A stretch of 64,000 nt of DNA, taken from Daphnia pulex. Taxonomy: Eukaryota; Arthropoda; Branchiopoda; Diplostraca; Daphniidae. The stretch covers positions 5,022,001 through 5,086,000 of the forward strand of contig NC_060020.1 of assembly GCF_021134715.1 (NCBI RefSeq). Reading direction: 5' to 3'. The notes under the pieces are model-generated. The model saw nothing but the letters and a program-made list of their open reading frames with translations. It did not search any database and was not told the DNA's origin. Positions within the stretch are counted from its first letter, which is position 1, and every line of letters begins with the position of its first letter. Shown here one piece after another: positions 38,401-51,153 of the stretch. The position numbers and the translations under genes are program-made.

Positions 38401-40592
38401 AAAAATGTGGCATTACGCCAACCCTCATCGGCGCAGCGCAGAGCGCCGTCTTCAACGATTTTCTTATTCTTTTCTTTTTTCTCTCGTTAAAGAATCTCTC
38501 GTAAACTGAGAGCAAAATACGAACGCATAAATACATTCTCGAGTCTCGAACTGAACTGAACCGGCTTTTGTCCGGAGGTTGATGCAATCACGCCGTCAAC
38601 CACGAAAAGAGAAGAGACAGTCTCGGGTTTTCCTTAAATCGAAAAAAAGGCTATTTACTCGAAGGGTGGATATGTAGTACTATAGAGGCGGTGAGAACGG
38701 CGGAGAGGGGTGGTTGACTTTTTGCTATTGTATTGTTGTTGTTGCAACACAAAGAGCGTCGAATCAAGCGGAAAGTGGAGGATTGAAAAACGACGAGCCG
38801 GAACAAAACGGCTTCAGAAGATTGGCGTCTGCTGGCTTATATGCAAGAGATTTCAACGAAATCGGCAGAGCTTATATGCTCTGTTGAATGAACCCAGTCG
38901 ACGAGTCGAGCCGACGGTATATAAATGCATGCCTAGCTTTATTCACATCGTTTCGAAATTATTGCGCATGCTATGATGTGAAATGCTCCGTCTGTTCGAT
39001 TGTAGTTGGGAAATGAGTGAAATCGGTCAAACTCCGTGCGTCCAACCAGGGAAATATTTAATTTACCGTGTTCTGTACCTATAGGCGGATAACTTTTATA
39101 TATTTAGGGCTAGTTTTGATAAATTTTCAGCCTGGTTAACTGAAATAACACGGCCCTTTACGTTAGGGGAATATACATAATTGGATAGCTTTGTTTGAAT
39201 AACCCGTCCTTGACAGCCAAGGTTTCTCTGCGTCAACAGCAGACTTCCAAGGGTTCTCCTCTTCAAATCTAATTTAATGTAGTGGCAGTGGCACAAAAGC
39301 AAAGGGCAGCAGCAGCAGCACGTATTCCACAGCGCCTTATGTTATAAGTGGGTCAACAAAAATTCTATCGCATCCCTACGGACCGGCGACGCATAGCACG
39401 CTTCACGCGTCGATAAATTTCAAAGGAAGTAGCAATTAATTATTTTCATATTCGGTGTCCTTTTTTTCGGGGTCGGGTTCGGATTCTAGGAAGTGTTTCT
39501 TTTGGCTGTTGGAGATGTCATTTCGTGTCCGTAGCACTTCAGATTTCCTGTGTTTGAGGACAACCATTGAAAGTTTCGTTATGTAAAGAAAAGAAATATT
39601 GTTCTTTAGAAATTTAATAAAACTGCCATTGTCATGAGGTCTAATTAAATCTCCATGGACTATTCACAAAAAAAGTAGTGAGCAAATTTTCAGATTGAGC
39701 AGTAAATCTAAAATATTATGCTGGGACCTCTCCTGTTTATTTTGTTTGATTGGGAAGAGTGGAAATGACATGGGCCCTGGTTGCGGGAATGTAAAGTCAA
39801 ACAAATCTCACTTTTGAGTATAATTGAAAACGACCACGTGAAAATGACATGAATGTAAATTCTACAAGTAGACAAGCTGTCCGGGACATTTGCCAGTTTC
39901 TCGATACTGAATGCTGAGATATCCTCCATAAATCATATGATTTTCCAAAAAAATTTGAATCGCATATGCATAAAAGGCGTGCCAAGAAGCATGTTGCAGT
40001 CAAATGTATACCGTATACAACGTTTAATCTTTATACAAAAAATATTTATTGCTATGCAAATTTATACGATAACGAATGGAAAAATAATTCGCATCGTTAA
40101 TTTGCTTTACCTCTCTCCTAACGGAAAAGTTCCAATCGGCTAGAAAAGAAAGTGATGAGAAAAGTTGCCGTACGTCCTTGATCAGTAATACATTATGTAT
40201 AGACAATTGCTATAGTGCAGGGATTTAATTAAAGGAAAGCGGATTGACTATTGCATTTGTTATGTTGATTAATCAACGTTAACAATATAGTAAGTGTGTG
40301 GTAGCCGGCATTACGCTTTCATTCTATTCTTTGCCACCGTAAATTGATCGACTAATCTGAAGGTTTTCGTGTTTCTTATATACAAAAGAGACAGTCGTCT
40401 GTATACTGTGCTGTGTGTGTCCGTGAATTGGGTGATTGCGCGCAGCTGCCAAAAACTAGCGCCGATCAATACTGGCTGGGGTTTTCGTTTGTCGTCTTCG
40501 CCGTCACCGCACACAGTTTGGCGGTCAAGTTGGGCCAGTAAAGTACCAAGTTCACGTCTCCGCCCGCCGATCCGTTCCGTTTCTTCCTTTAA
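35427..40592. other. Divergent intergenic region between SAM gene and CUB gene
   Basis: A 5.2-kb spacer between a minus-strand and a plus-strand gene, expected to carry promoters for both. I see no coding exon. A CTTATATACAAAAG element lies at about 40375-40388, roughly 205 bases before the CUB start codon, but there is no clear initiator at the usual distance. CAG repeats occur at about 39307-39319. Confidence 0.5.
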
Positions 40593-43500
40593 ATGGAACT
40601 GCATAAGCCATTGTTTTTCTTGATCGAGGTTTTATTTTGTCTGATTGCCTTGGCGAGAGCTGATATCAATCGAACGGGTTGCAATCGCACTGTCGAGGCA
40701 GGCGACGTCCTAGCCAATCCGTTGCTGACGGGTTTTAATAAAGGACGGCCCTACAATTGTTGGTTTCTCGTAAGTTCCATTTATCCATTTGCAATTAGAA
40801 TTCTTTTTTCGTGTCTATTGGCGGTTTATTTGAATTATCATTTAAATGACTGTACTTTTAAAAGGTGAAACCGCGTGCCAATAGTGCGCCGAAAGACGTC
40901 GCTCTGGTCATCGTCCTCAAGTTCCAGCGTTTTCAATGGGGTCAACTAGTCAATGCCACCACCTGCATCGGGGGAAACCTACAGGTACAGTCTCTTTTTG
41001 AATGTCTTTTATATATTGTACCCGGTAGCAAAACGTCTTATATTATTATTGTGCCTTGACTGCCGTGCGCCAACGATGCTGCTGTAATATACGGACAGAT
41101 TTACGACGGGCCGACGGCACTGCACGATTCGGGCAATCCCGGGTTCTACTGCGGCGAGATCGAACGGAGCCGATTATTCATCTCGGAGAACAACATGGTG
41201 AAATTGCATTTCTTCGCCGAGAGTTACGACGATCGATACCAATTTGCCGTTTACACACGCCAGGTTAGTCATGTCTCCAATCAAGGTCGATAACGTATAT
41301 AATGGCTCATCGGGAGTGGCATCATTTGTTCACTGATGCGCGTCTCTCTTCGTCTCGTTAATGAATATATCAATTATAGGAGCAACAGCAACAACTCGTC
41401 GAACGATACGGCCACCATCCTCCTCTCTATCCCCACCGCCGTGGACAACCCATGACGCCAGGGTGTGTACATTCTATATCCTATATTGATTTTCAATCAT
41501 CTGAAATAGTTCCGCCGGGTTAACTATTACCTTTTAACATATCTGTGACATTCCATTCTGGGATTGATTGGGGAAGTTAGTTCCTTGTCCTGCGATCGGG
41601 AATTCACGGATTGTCGTCTGCAGACGTGCTTTGTCCAATCACCCAACTTTCCCGGTGTCTACCCTCGGAATCGTCGTTGTCTCTATCACGTGAGCACCAG
41701 GCAGCCGTTTATCAAGGTAAATCACGTCCGCTTGATTATATATAACCACCCCCCAAAAAATGCTAACGAGGAAAGTATGTCGTTGTAGCTTTTCACTGAA
41801 GACGGAGAGTTCAACGTTGACGGCCAAAGATGCGACAATTACATCATGTGCCCCCTCCGACCTATTGGCGAAGAAACTTGCCCTCACGATTTTATCAGGT
41901 CTGATCATCTCCGACCGTAATCTTTCGCTCATCTCCAACTTAATCCCGTTTTTTTTTGTTTCTAATCTCGATAGAGTCTACGATGGCAATAGCGAATCTG
42001 CCGTTGTAATTGGCACGTTTTGCGGGATCGGTCGCTTTCCGTTTTCCATCGTCGGCACGGGGACCGATCTTTTGCTGGAATTCGTTTCTTCGGCAGCGGG
42101 TATCGATCCAAAACAAAAAGATCTCCTCTCGCAAAAGAAATATGTTTAAATATAACAACTACGTTTGTGAATTAGGACCTTTATTGAACACGGGTTTCCA
42201 CTTCAATGTGGACAGCTGGCCCGGTAATGTAGGCAGCGTATTCAATCAGCATATGGTTCACCAGCCCGCAGAGAAGTCGAGCAATGATTCAAAATCTAAT
42301 CCGGTTTGCAGCTACATTCTGACTAGCGCATCGTTGGAAAGTAGCGGCGATTCAGAGGTCAGTTCTTGTCATCTAATTTGGAAATGACGTTTAAATTTCA
42401 TTGTAAAATTTTAATCTAACAGGGTCTTTTTCTTTCGCCGATGCACTGGTACCTGCCCAATACCGTTTGCACTTACTTGATCACAGGCAAACCGGAGCAG
42501 ATCGTTCGTGTTTATTTTCCGACGTAAATAGATGCCTTTTTATCTAATCATTTGTTTTATAAACACCCTACAAGGGTAGCAAACAGGCCATATGCAGCGC
42601 AATAATACTCAAATGCTGTTTATTTTCCTTTGGTTTATAGATTTCGCATTAGCAAACCAGATGCGCCAATCAGACAGCCGACGGGCGACTGCAGCGAATC
42701 GTTGACCATCTACGACGGAAGTGAAGCTAATCCGGCTCGGATCATTAAAACGTTTTGCGACACTTTTTCGAAACCGCTGGAACGTAAGGATTTTCTGTCG
42801 ACGGGGAATGCTCTATTCCTCCGATTCCACAGGTAAATCTCTCCTACGAAAGTAAAAGATAAATTTATTTGATTATTTTTTTAAATTTAATATCATGGAG
42901 ATTAGTCGGGTTGGGTCGTACAGCGGTTCGTCAATCAACTTCTGGGCCCACTACGATTTTTTCAACAACAGCCAACCGGAGGGGATCAAAACCGCCGATA
43001 CCGATTGTGACGTCATCTACGATCCGACCACTCGGACTTCGGGCCAGTGGATTTCCCCGTACAACACTTTATTGTACAAACGCTCGGCAGACTCGGCGGA
43101 CCTCAAGTGCCGCTATAATTTCCAGGTGAGAATGCCGGCTCCATCTGTCAGAACTTTTCAAAAGTGTTTCGCTTTTGCTGTTACGCAATTTGAATTTCTC
43201 TACGCTGATTCATTTATACAGGGTAATCGACGCAGCTCCAGTCGAGTCATGTTAACTCTTTACAGCGTCAATATGAAGTCGGTCACACATCCTTGCGCGG
43301 ATCGACTGATTTTCCGCGATTTCAAAAACGATCTGACAATTCTCGACGTCAACGCCAACCGGCTCAAAGCCACTGGAAATTACACAAGTACCAGAGGCAA
43401 GGGCTATCTCTGTCAACTGCAGTTTCAGGTAGTATTTAACACCATACCGTAATGAAGACATTCAAATGTAATTATACCTATGGTACATTTTATTTGCAAG

Positions 43501-44448
43501 ATGGGAAATGTCTCTTTACCCGCCCGAGTACTTTCATCGACGCCCAATTTGTTGGCCGCTCTCCACATCGATGCGCTACGTTCCACTTCACTTTATTTCA
43601 AATCCAGCTCGCCCGTGTTCAACGGCCGATACGATTTCATTCACCCATTGTATATTTGCGGATCTCCCCGCCCTAATGTCACAGTCGACGGCGTCATTAA
43701 CTTACCGTAAGTGACTGATAAGCGCACGATATCAAAAACATTTTACCGAATTCTGTTGAATAATATTGTTAATCGAAATAGGCAATACTTTGAAGATGAA
43801 GATAAGGTCAGTCCGCTGATTTGCGCGTGGGATTTTGTCATTCAACGGGAAAGCAAAAGAATTGCCGGAAATGAAACTGCTGCATTAACATTAAACGTAA
43901 GAATATAATTAACTTGCGTGTGAATTAGTCAGTGATCACCAAGTGATCCAACGTATTCATCATATATGTTTTAAAACATACTTTATACGAATTTGTGAAA
44001 TAGATTGAAGTTTCCGGTTTGCTCAACCTGACACGAGTGCAGAAGATTTCGCAATGTGGCGATCCCAACGGCAACTCGGTTGAAGTGACTGTGCCCGGAA
44101 ATGAAACGCCGCTTCTTCTGCTATGTACTAAACCTGAAAGGCACAACGACTTCTATAAAGGTATCTTCCTACAGATTTAAAATTAAAATTTTGTTGATAC
44201 AAGAAGTGATAACTCGATGCTCAAACACAGGAATCCGATTGAGAGAAGGGTTCGACGATCTCGACATCATGAAAGAAACTCACTACCAACCTGATGTCAA
44301 TTACGACTACATCAAGTCTCCTGGATTCAGTACTTCTCTATCTCTTTTCCCTACTAAACTACCGCACCATAAAGCCGTGGTCATCGTGAAGCTGAACAAC
44401 TTAAAGACGAGCTACGGAGTCCGCATCTCATGGTCTGCTCTGCACTGA
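40593..44448 (+). CDS. Secreted multi-CUB-domain protein
   Basis: Seen: 16 exons: 40593-40769, 40865-40984, 41099-41263, 41380-41462, 41581-41716, 41789-41898, 41975-42099, 42176-42357, 42423-42523, 42641-42832, 42906-43125, 43222-43428, 43501-43706, 43782-43896, 44004-44160, 44231-44448. All junctions hold phase; 837 residues. The start has a signal peptide (hydrophobic FFLIEVLFCLIALARA). CUB hallmarks recur: IYDGPTALHD with YCGE (about residues 100-125), SPNFPGVYPRNRRCLY (about 200), RVYDGN with TFCG (about 265-280), LTIYDGS with TFCDTF (about 420-440). The last third has Cys pairs and CUB-like strands but fewer clear motifs. No transmembrane helix or protease domain is visible. Known: CUB domains are extracellular beta-sandwiches for protein and glycan binding. 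Inference: a secreted binding protein; substrate unknown. Confidence 0.88.
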
Positions 44449-45275
44449 CGTGTAAAGCCTTTTTCGCGTACTACAGTCACAAGCTATTATCTATTACTAA
44501 TCAAAACTTTGAGAACATATTTCGTATTATTTACACATTTAACGTAGAACACTGCGCTCACTCATTTGAAATTAAGACATCTAAAATACATTGTGTTAAA
44601 ATGTTGGCTTTGTGTTGCTCCAACGCCAAAAAAAATTCATGTGACTTTGCTTATGTATCGTATTTTTTGTTATGAAAATCAACTCGGGTAATAAGGTTGG
44701 GTTATGTCCCGGGTGAAGGGCCGGGTCGTTTAGCCATAGCCTAGCGTATGAACATCTGACTACTAGATGACGCCACCGCTCTTAGTAGGACCGTGAACAC
44801 CGTGAACACTTCAAAAATCGTGTTTCTATCAAATAATAGTTAAAGGAAAGACAATTTGGCTTTCATTGGCTATGATTAAGAAAAATCAAAACACGATCAC
44901 GAACGTCCGCCTAATAAGACTTTGATGAACCAATCTGCTGGAAACTGCATATTGTTTCATAAGCGATAATGCATAATGCATACGAGGTTGTGGCGGCAAT
45001 GTGACGCGCATGTTCATTAAAAATCGCCTTCTTGTTTTGTTTGCTTCATGATTACGGATGTTTTGACCAATTTTATTTTTGCTGCTGCAAGATATGTATG
45101 GTAATGGCTTATTAAACTCACTTCCGGTTGGCGAAATGGTATACTAGAATCTCAATGAAGCTGGACGACGTCTTTCTCATCTGATATTGTGGAAATTAAA
45201 GTATAGATAATCGCAACACGGAAGAAAATGGGTAGTTGTTTGTCACCACTCGAATGACACGGTCGAAAGTCAACG
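44449..45275 (+). other. Intergenic spacer between CUB gene and protease gene
   Basis: AT-rich; contains the CUB 3' UTR and the protease 5' flank. A short direct repeat (CCGTGAACA twice) lies at about 44791-44809. No canonical polyadenylation signal close to the CUB stop, and no recognisable TATA box before the protease start. Confidence 0.5.
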
Positions 45276-47266
45276 ATGCGTCTTCTAGACTTCCCTTTTT
45301 GGTTAATTTTTATTGCCCGTGTTAGTCACCAAGCAATCCCATCTTATTACGGATCCTGGTCCTCCCAATGGAGTGTTCGGGGTGAACGTTGTGACGTTCA
45401 CTTTGGCGTTCAGTCCGACATTCCAATATTAGCTCTAGAATCATTTTTCGACCTGAACCACAGCACAGTTCTGAGTCCACAAGGTCTTCTAAGTGGCCAC
45501 TGCGACGAACTACCTCAATGTCCAGCGTGGAAAACTATTGAACGGAATCCTTCACGATGGACGCAGCCTATACTGCGTAAACTACGGTGCGGAAAATCCA
45601 AAAATCGAATCATGTTGTACTGCTGCCCGGAAGTTAAAATGGCTGATGACACGACACGCATAGTTTTCCCAGACGAATTACCACCTGAGGAGAATACAGA
45701 AAACTTAGCAATTCCGTACAATCAGCACCCAAATCGTCATCTCCTCCCCGGCTTGAATCGGAGCGACTGTTTGTCTCAACCGTTGGAAATGCCGTCCACG
45801 CGAATCATGGGCGGAAAGAAGGCCCATCTTGGACAATATCCTATGGTTGTCCGGCTGGCCTACAAACCCATTGACCGAGGTAGCGGGACGTATAATGTCC
45901 AGTAGCACACAGTAGATTATACACACATCCTATATTCTATAGTTATACACATTCGACATGCAGTGATGCTTGTGTGTAATTTTCACTTTCTCCACAAAAA
46001 CGAACAGAACAAGAAAGAAAAGAAGACTTGAACCAGTCTCGGGACCTTGATGACGACGGTTTCTCCCAGCAAATTGATTTCCGGTGCGGAGGCGTCCTCC
46101 TGAACGACCGCTACGTACTGACAGCTGCTCACTGCCTGCGGGATACCACCCATCGAATGTAAGTCGAGTTTTATCTCCTCAGTTTTATTATTCATTTATA
46201 CTTCCCCATGCTTCGAAGCTCAAAGGGCTAAACACAAGGACAAATTAAATTTTTCTAAAAACATTTTTTAAAAAAGGTGAAGATAAAATAAAGACTATTT
46301 AGATAGCATGTAACTATGTCTCGGCTATAATTTTTATTAATTTAAAGATACATGGTACGATTGGGAGAGCTCGATGAACGTTCCAATCCGGACTGCGAAC
46401 CGACCTTTGCAGAACATGTTATGTCGTGTGCGGATAAAGTTCTCGACATCCCCGTCATCGAATCCATCGTTCACGAGAAATTTGATGTTCCGTATCGCCA
46501 GAACGACATTGCCCTTTTAAGGCTAAACACATCGATCAAGCCGACTGGTATATCTTTATTCATTCTATTGCTTATTCGTTCATATTCGACCATTTGTCCG
46601 CTGACATTTCAATTCGACTATAGATTGGATACGACCAATTTGCTTGCCGTTTGATTGGCGGCCGTTACGTCACTCACCGATCTCCGCGGACGATCCAGTT
46701 CTGGTTGGATGGGGTCGCGATGATTCATGTACTAATTAAATTTTCCTTTTTTTATTTATTTTTACATTCGAATAATTTAATGATAAATCATGAACTCATT
46801 AATAAGTCAAGTGATGTCAAGTCTTGCGCGTTAATGAGTAATTAACATTTATCTCGCGTATACCATGCGAATTTTTTATTTTACATTTCTATACACAGTT
46901 CAGTCTTCTGAAACGTTGCAACAAGTACGTCTGAACTGGTACAACACGTCCGAGTGCCGTTCAGTCTACGGCAACGCCTATCCCAAATCCATCTCCATCT
47001 GCGAGTCATCCCAATTTTGTTTGGGCGGCGGTGAAGAAAGTGGACGCCGTGCTGATGCGTGTCAGGGTGACTCTGGCGGACCGGTTTTGTTGACTGACAC
47101 GTCGTCGGTCAGCAACAGACTTGCTGGGGGCAACCATCAAAGAGAGAAAGTCTATGCGGTCGGTATCATTTCCTTCGGTCCGTGGATGTGCGGCAATTCA
47201 TATCCGTCGGTCTATACTTCGATTCCCGCATATCTCAACTGGATTTTGGATAACATCGCTCCATGA
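45276..47266 (+). CDS. Clip-domain trypsin-like serine protease (S1A)
   Basis: Seen: exons 45276-45879, 46008-46158, 46348-46547, 46624-46728 and 46899-47266, all phase-consistent; 475 residues. A hydrophobic signal peptide occupies about residues 1-20. Six Cys at 39, 76, 82, 105, 116 and 117 fit the clip spacing C-C-C-C-CC. After a linker with Cys165, the activation site is R176-IMGG. The catalytic triad is present: His243 (TAAHC), Asp305 (NDIALL), Ser412 (GDSGGP). Asp406, six before Ser412, predicts trypsin-like cleavage after Arg/Lys. Known: clip proteases are secreted zymogens in arthropod melanisation, clotting and Toll-activating cascades. Odd points: IMGG instead of the common IVGG, and a weak donor (CAT|GTACTA) after exon 4. 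Inference: an active cascade protease; physiological substrate unknown. Confidence 0.92.
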
Positions 47267-50200
47267 AATCCTCGTATAAATTACCCAATCTCAATTATTA
47301 TCTCACATTACCCATTTCAGTTGTTATGTAACAGTGCTGGAATAACCAAATGTAAGTCAATTTTAAGCAAGTCTTTTCTTTAATTTTTTTAAGTGAGAAA
47401 TTTCAAACACACAAAGAATGAATACAGGCGCAACACAAGACAAAATCTAGTTCACGGAAATATTCCCTTCGAAATCGATTCTGGTATGCGTGACATTCCG
47501 GAACAGGGAAAAAAAAAAGAAGTTTGGGACATCCGGTTATGCTGATGAAAAACCGGTACCATCAAAAGATTTATCTTTGATTTTTTGTGACAGGGCTGTT
47601 GTTTTGAATGTACCGCTATAAATAGCACTATATAGTAAGGTATACATAGTGTGCCCATACAAACTGAAATGTGATGAGAGAAAAAAGGGCCTATACAAAT
47701 ACAATATCTACAGAAAATGTCGATAGCACTAGCTGTTGGCCCATATGACGTCACTAACCGAGTTAAGAGAAGCACGAACAACCCGGAGTGGCTTTTATTC
47801 AATCCTCTCGTCGCTGCTGCAGCTCAACTTTGTTACTTCGATATTATACCAACTAGACCTTCTTCATTCCACCTAGCTAGCTGGCGCGCTGGCCAGCAGT
47901 CCTTCAAGCCTTCGTTTTCTACCCCCCAAACGAATTATTTATGAGCTGCTTCCGTGCCAAACGTCCCCATCAAACATGGCGCACCCTGCAGCCAATAAAA
48001 AGAGCCAGGTAAGAGGTAAAAAAAAAAAAGGATGAATCATCACGCCTGCTCGAGCCTGCTCGAGGCCACCGCGAAATAGCCTTATATCTTACGGCACACG
48101 GACTTCCTTCCTTTATAGATTTGCGACGCTTCCCCCCCAAACAACCAAATAGGGAGAATATACACGCCGATCGAAATTATCAGTCAAAGTCAATTCAAAA
48201 AACATTGGCCAACGTCTTTGTATAAGTAGATATACGTCGTCAAAGTCAGCAGGATGCTGGCCCTGAGGTATCGACGCTGCTGGATAGTCTTCAAAAGATT
48301 GAAGACGTTAACTCGCTAACTTGAAGTCTAGAAAGGAGGAGGGACCGAATTTCCGAATAGATAATTGACGTCAAATGATTGAAAGAAACAAGACTCCTCC
48401 TCGATAAAAAAAAAGAAATAAATAAAAAAAAGCTATTCCCGTAGTGCGTGTTTTCTGTTGTGTGGCCTCCACCTGAGTCGACGAATTTATACGAAGCGGA
48501 GGCGAAATGAGAAGGAGGTGTGCGCGTGGCGGAGTATTATAGAACCTCTCTCTCTCTCTCCCTCTTCTTTTTTACTGTAAGGGCATCATCCCCAAAGTTA
48601 CTCGGTGCGTGTTACGAGAAACACACAGAGACGAACGAAAAAAAGAGAGAGAGAGAGAGAGAAACACGACGAAATAGAAAAAGCAGAGAACGAGCGCCCA
48701 CCGACTTTAGTCTCTTGCGGTTGGTTGTCGGTTGCGGACCTCTCTCTCCCCACTTTTCGTCTCAGATATAACACAACAACAGCTAACGAATTTCCTCATC
48801 ATTCTTACTGAGACTTGTAAAAAAAAAACAAAGTTGGACTAGTTGAAACTTTTTGATCCAGCGTCGACCTCTCTTCCCATTCTTACTTCCAGTCGGTGGG
48901 GGGTGAACACTGAACAACCCTCTCTCCATATCGCCACTCGGGATTATTTTCATTCAAAAAGACACAAGGAAATTGACCAAACAAACGAGGGAGCAACCGA
49001 ATACAAACCACCCCCCAAACAAATAATCAAGGTAAAGACTATGAACCAATTTTTTTGTTTTTTTACTTTTTCCTTGCGTAAATTTTCTTTTTTCTTTTTT
49101 CTTTTGAGATAAGTAAAAATAAAAGGTTAGGAAGGGTTAGAGTAGAGATGGGTATGAGGGTGGGGAGTCATTCGCGCACGCCCTTCTTTTTAGCTTGTGA
49201 TGAAAATTAGCTTTTTTCTTTTTTCTTTGCTTCTTTTTTTACTTTATTTTTGAATTTTGAATTTTGATTAGAACCCTGTTATTGCATAGGTTTTTATGTT
49301 GGGAATAACCGTATGTCGATTCAAATCTTTGCAAGTCAACACAAGCATTCTTGCTCTGAATTTGGTATAGAGTATTCATTTTTCATTTGGAGAATGCGAG
49401 AATGCGTCCACAAAAAGACCGTTTATCTATTTACAGTAAGCGTTTCGTTTATTTGTCTGGGTCACGAATACCGTGCTCTCCTTTTCCGGGTGGAAGAGCA
49501 ATGTGCCTAGCTGAAAGCAATCCATCTGTTTTTCGTATATTCCATCCCTATTTTCGTTTCATCTATTACGTATATATTAAGTTGTCTCTATATTTATGCC
49601 TGCCCTCTTTCCCCCAGAAAAACGACCAAGGAAAAGAAGAAGCTAAAAGTTTTTCTTGGAAATTACAAATTAGTCGGTCAGAACAATTTTTCTTGGGGAT
49701 TTTTCAGAAGTAGTTTGATTCGTAAAAAAAGAAAAAAAAAAGAAACGACATTATTGTCATGGTCAACGCAACAGTAGTCGGTATCGCTAATGGACAATTG
49801 GTTATGCCTGGCTAGACCGTAACGTCGAAGAGAACAATTAAAAGAGAATAGGGTCGACGATAAGCGCAGACGCAAAAGTCGACGACGACAATAGCCAGAA
49901 CAAAAAGTGAACAAGTCTCAACGTGTTATCCCTGTTATAACGGCTTTATTATAGGTTATCTCTTGCAACTTAATATTTTCTGGTTCTAGTCGCTCTTCGA
50001 TGACCACTGTCCTAATGGTCGACATTTTCCCCTCGGTTTCCCCTTCAAGGCTTCAAAATGTCGGGCCTCATACTTACTTAACTTGTTTCTTCTCCTAGTC
50101 AATACGAATTGATACCGCGACATCAAAGTCGAAACGCACGATTGTGGGCTTTCGATGCTGCACCTGGATGCCCTTATAAGCCCGTTTGTTGTTATAACAG

Positions 50201-51126
50201 AATTTCTCCAGCAACGGCCAACGTATAAAAACAACAACAACCCAAAAACCCAAGCACGCCATTCCCGTTATGTGTGCGTCGTATCAAGATCTAGGCACTG
50301 CAGCAGTGTATAGCTATAGCTATACTGTTGTATTGTGTAGACAATTTTGTACACTTTATATAGTATAGCTTACAGTTTCAAATTTCATTCGTTTGCAACT
50401 CTCTCCACTGAAAGAGAGAAGAACCCCCCAAAACGATCTTCCCATACCAGCCGGAGAATTTTGGCATCTTACCCAAGGTAGCGTGATGCAAAAGCATGAC
50501 TCACTTTGCTGCTTTCAGTCTACAAGGAAAAAAAAAGAGCCAATTTTTTTTCACCTCTCTCTCTTTCTCTCGTGGTGACACCCAACAGACCTTCAACCGT
50601 ATATGGTATGTTTTTTTTTTAGCAAAGCTGTGGCTGGCCAGGCTGGCCTGGAATGGGTATATCGCTTCTTCGAACAACCGCTGGCGTGCTGGATCTAGCT
50701 ATCCGCGTGTACTGTGTAACGAACAAAACGTGTAGTAAAGAGATCACTCAGAACCGCCCTATTCGAATTTGTATTTATAAGCCAGCGTGAATAATGCCAG
50801 AACAAGTAAGAAAAAAGAGGACAACAACAAAAGGCTGTTTTGCCTGTTATATTATAATTTGGTCACGAGGTTGATGGTTGTGTTTTGGCAACGCCTTTTG
50901 ATTCCTTGGAAAATCCTGCCGGCCTCTTCTTTGCATGACGTTTCGTGGGTGTCGCTCATTTATTCTGGCCAAGTTCGAAAGTCTCGTCATCGACGTCTCG
51001 TTTATCATTCGCTAGATATTTTAGATTTCGTCGCTACAAACTCTCTCTCGTTTCAGAACGTTTGAAAACTGATTTTCTTTCTTGTCTTAAATTGCACGTT
51101 TCCTTTTTTCTGTTCGCTCTTTTCAG
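47267..51126 (+). other. Intergenic and 5' leader region of the ZC2HC1 gene
   Basis: Probably holds the protease 3' end and the ZC2HC1 promoter and untranslated leader. A likely leader exon ends at 49031 (ATCAAG|GTAAAG), downstream of a CT/GA-rich segment (about 48547-48665) typical of promoter-proximal sequence. No coding exon is evident; the open frames here are composition artefacts. Confidence 0.45.
48644..48662. repeat. (AG)n microsatellite in putative ZC2HC1 leader
   Basis: Perfect AG run of 19 bases. A CT run lies about 90 bases upstream, so the two could pair in a transcript spanning both. Confidence 0.88.
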
Positions 51127-51153
51127 GTCGGTGCTGCACAACTCAATCGGACA

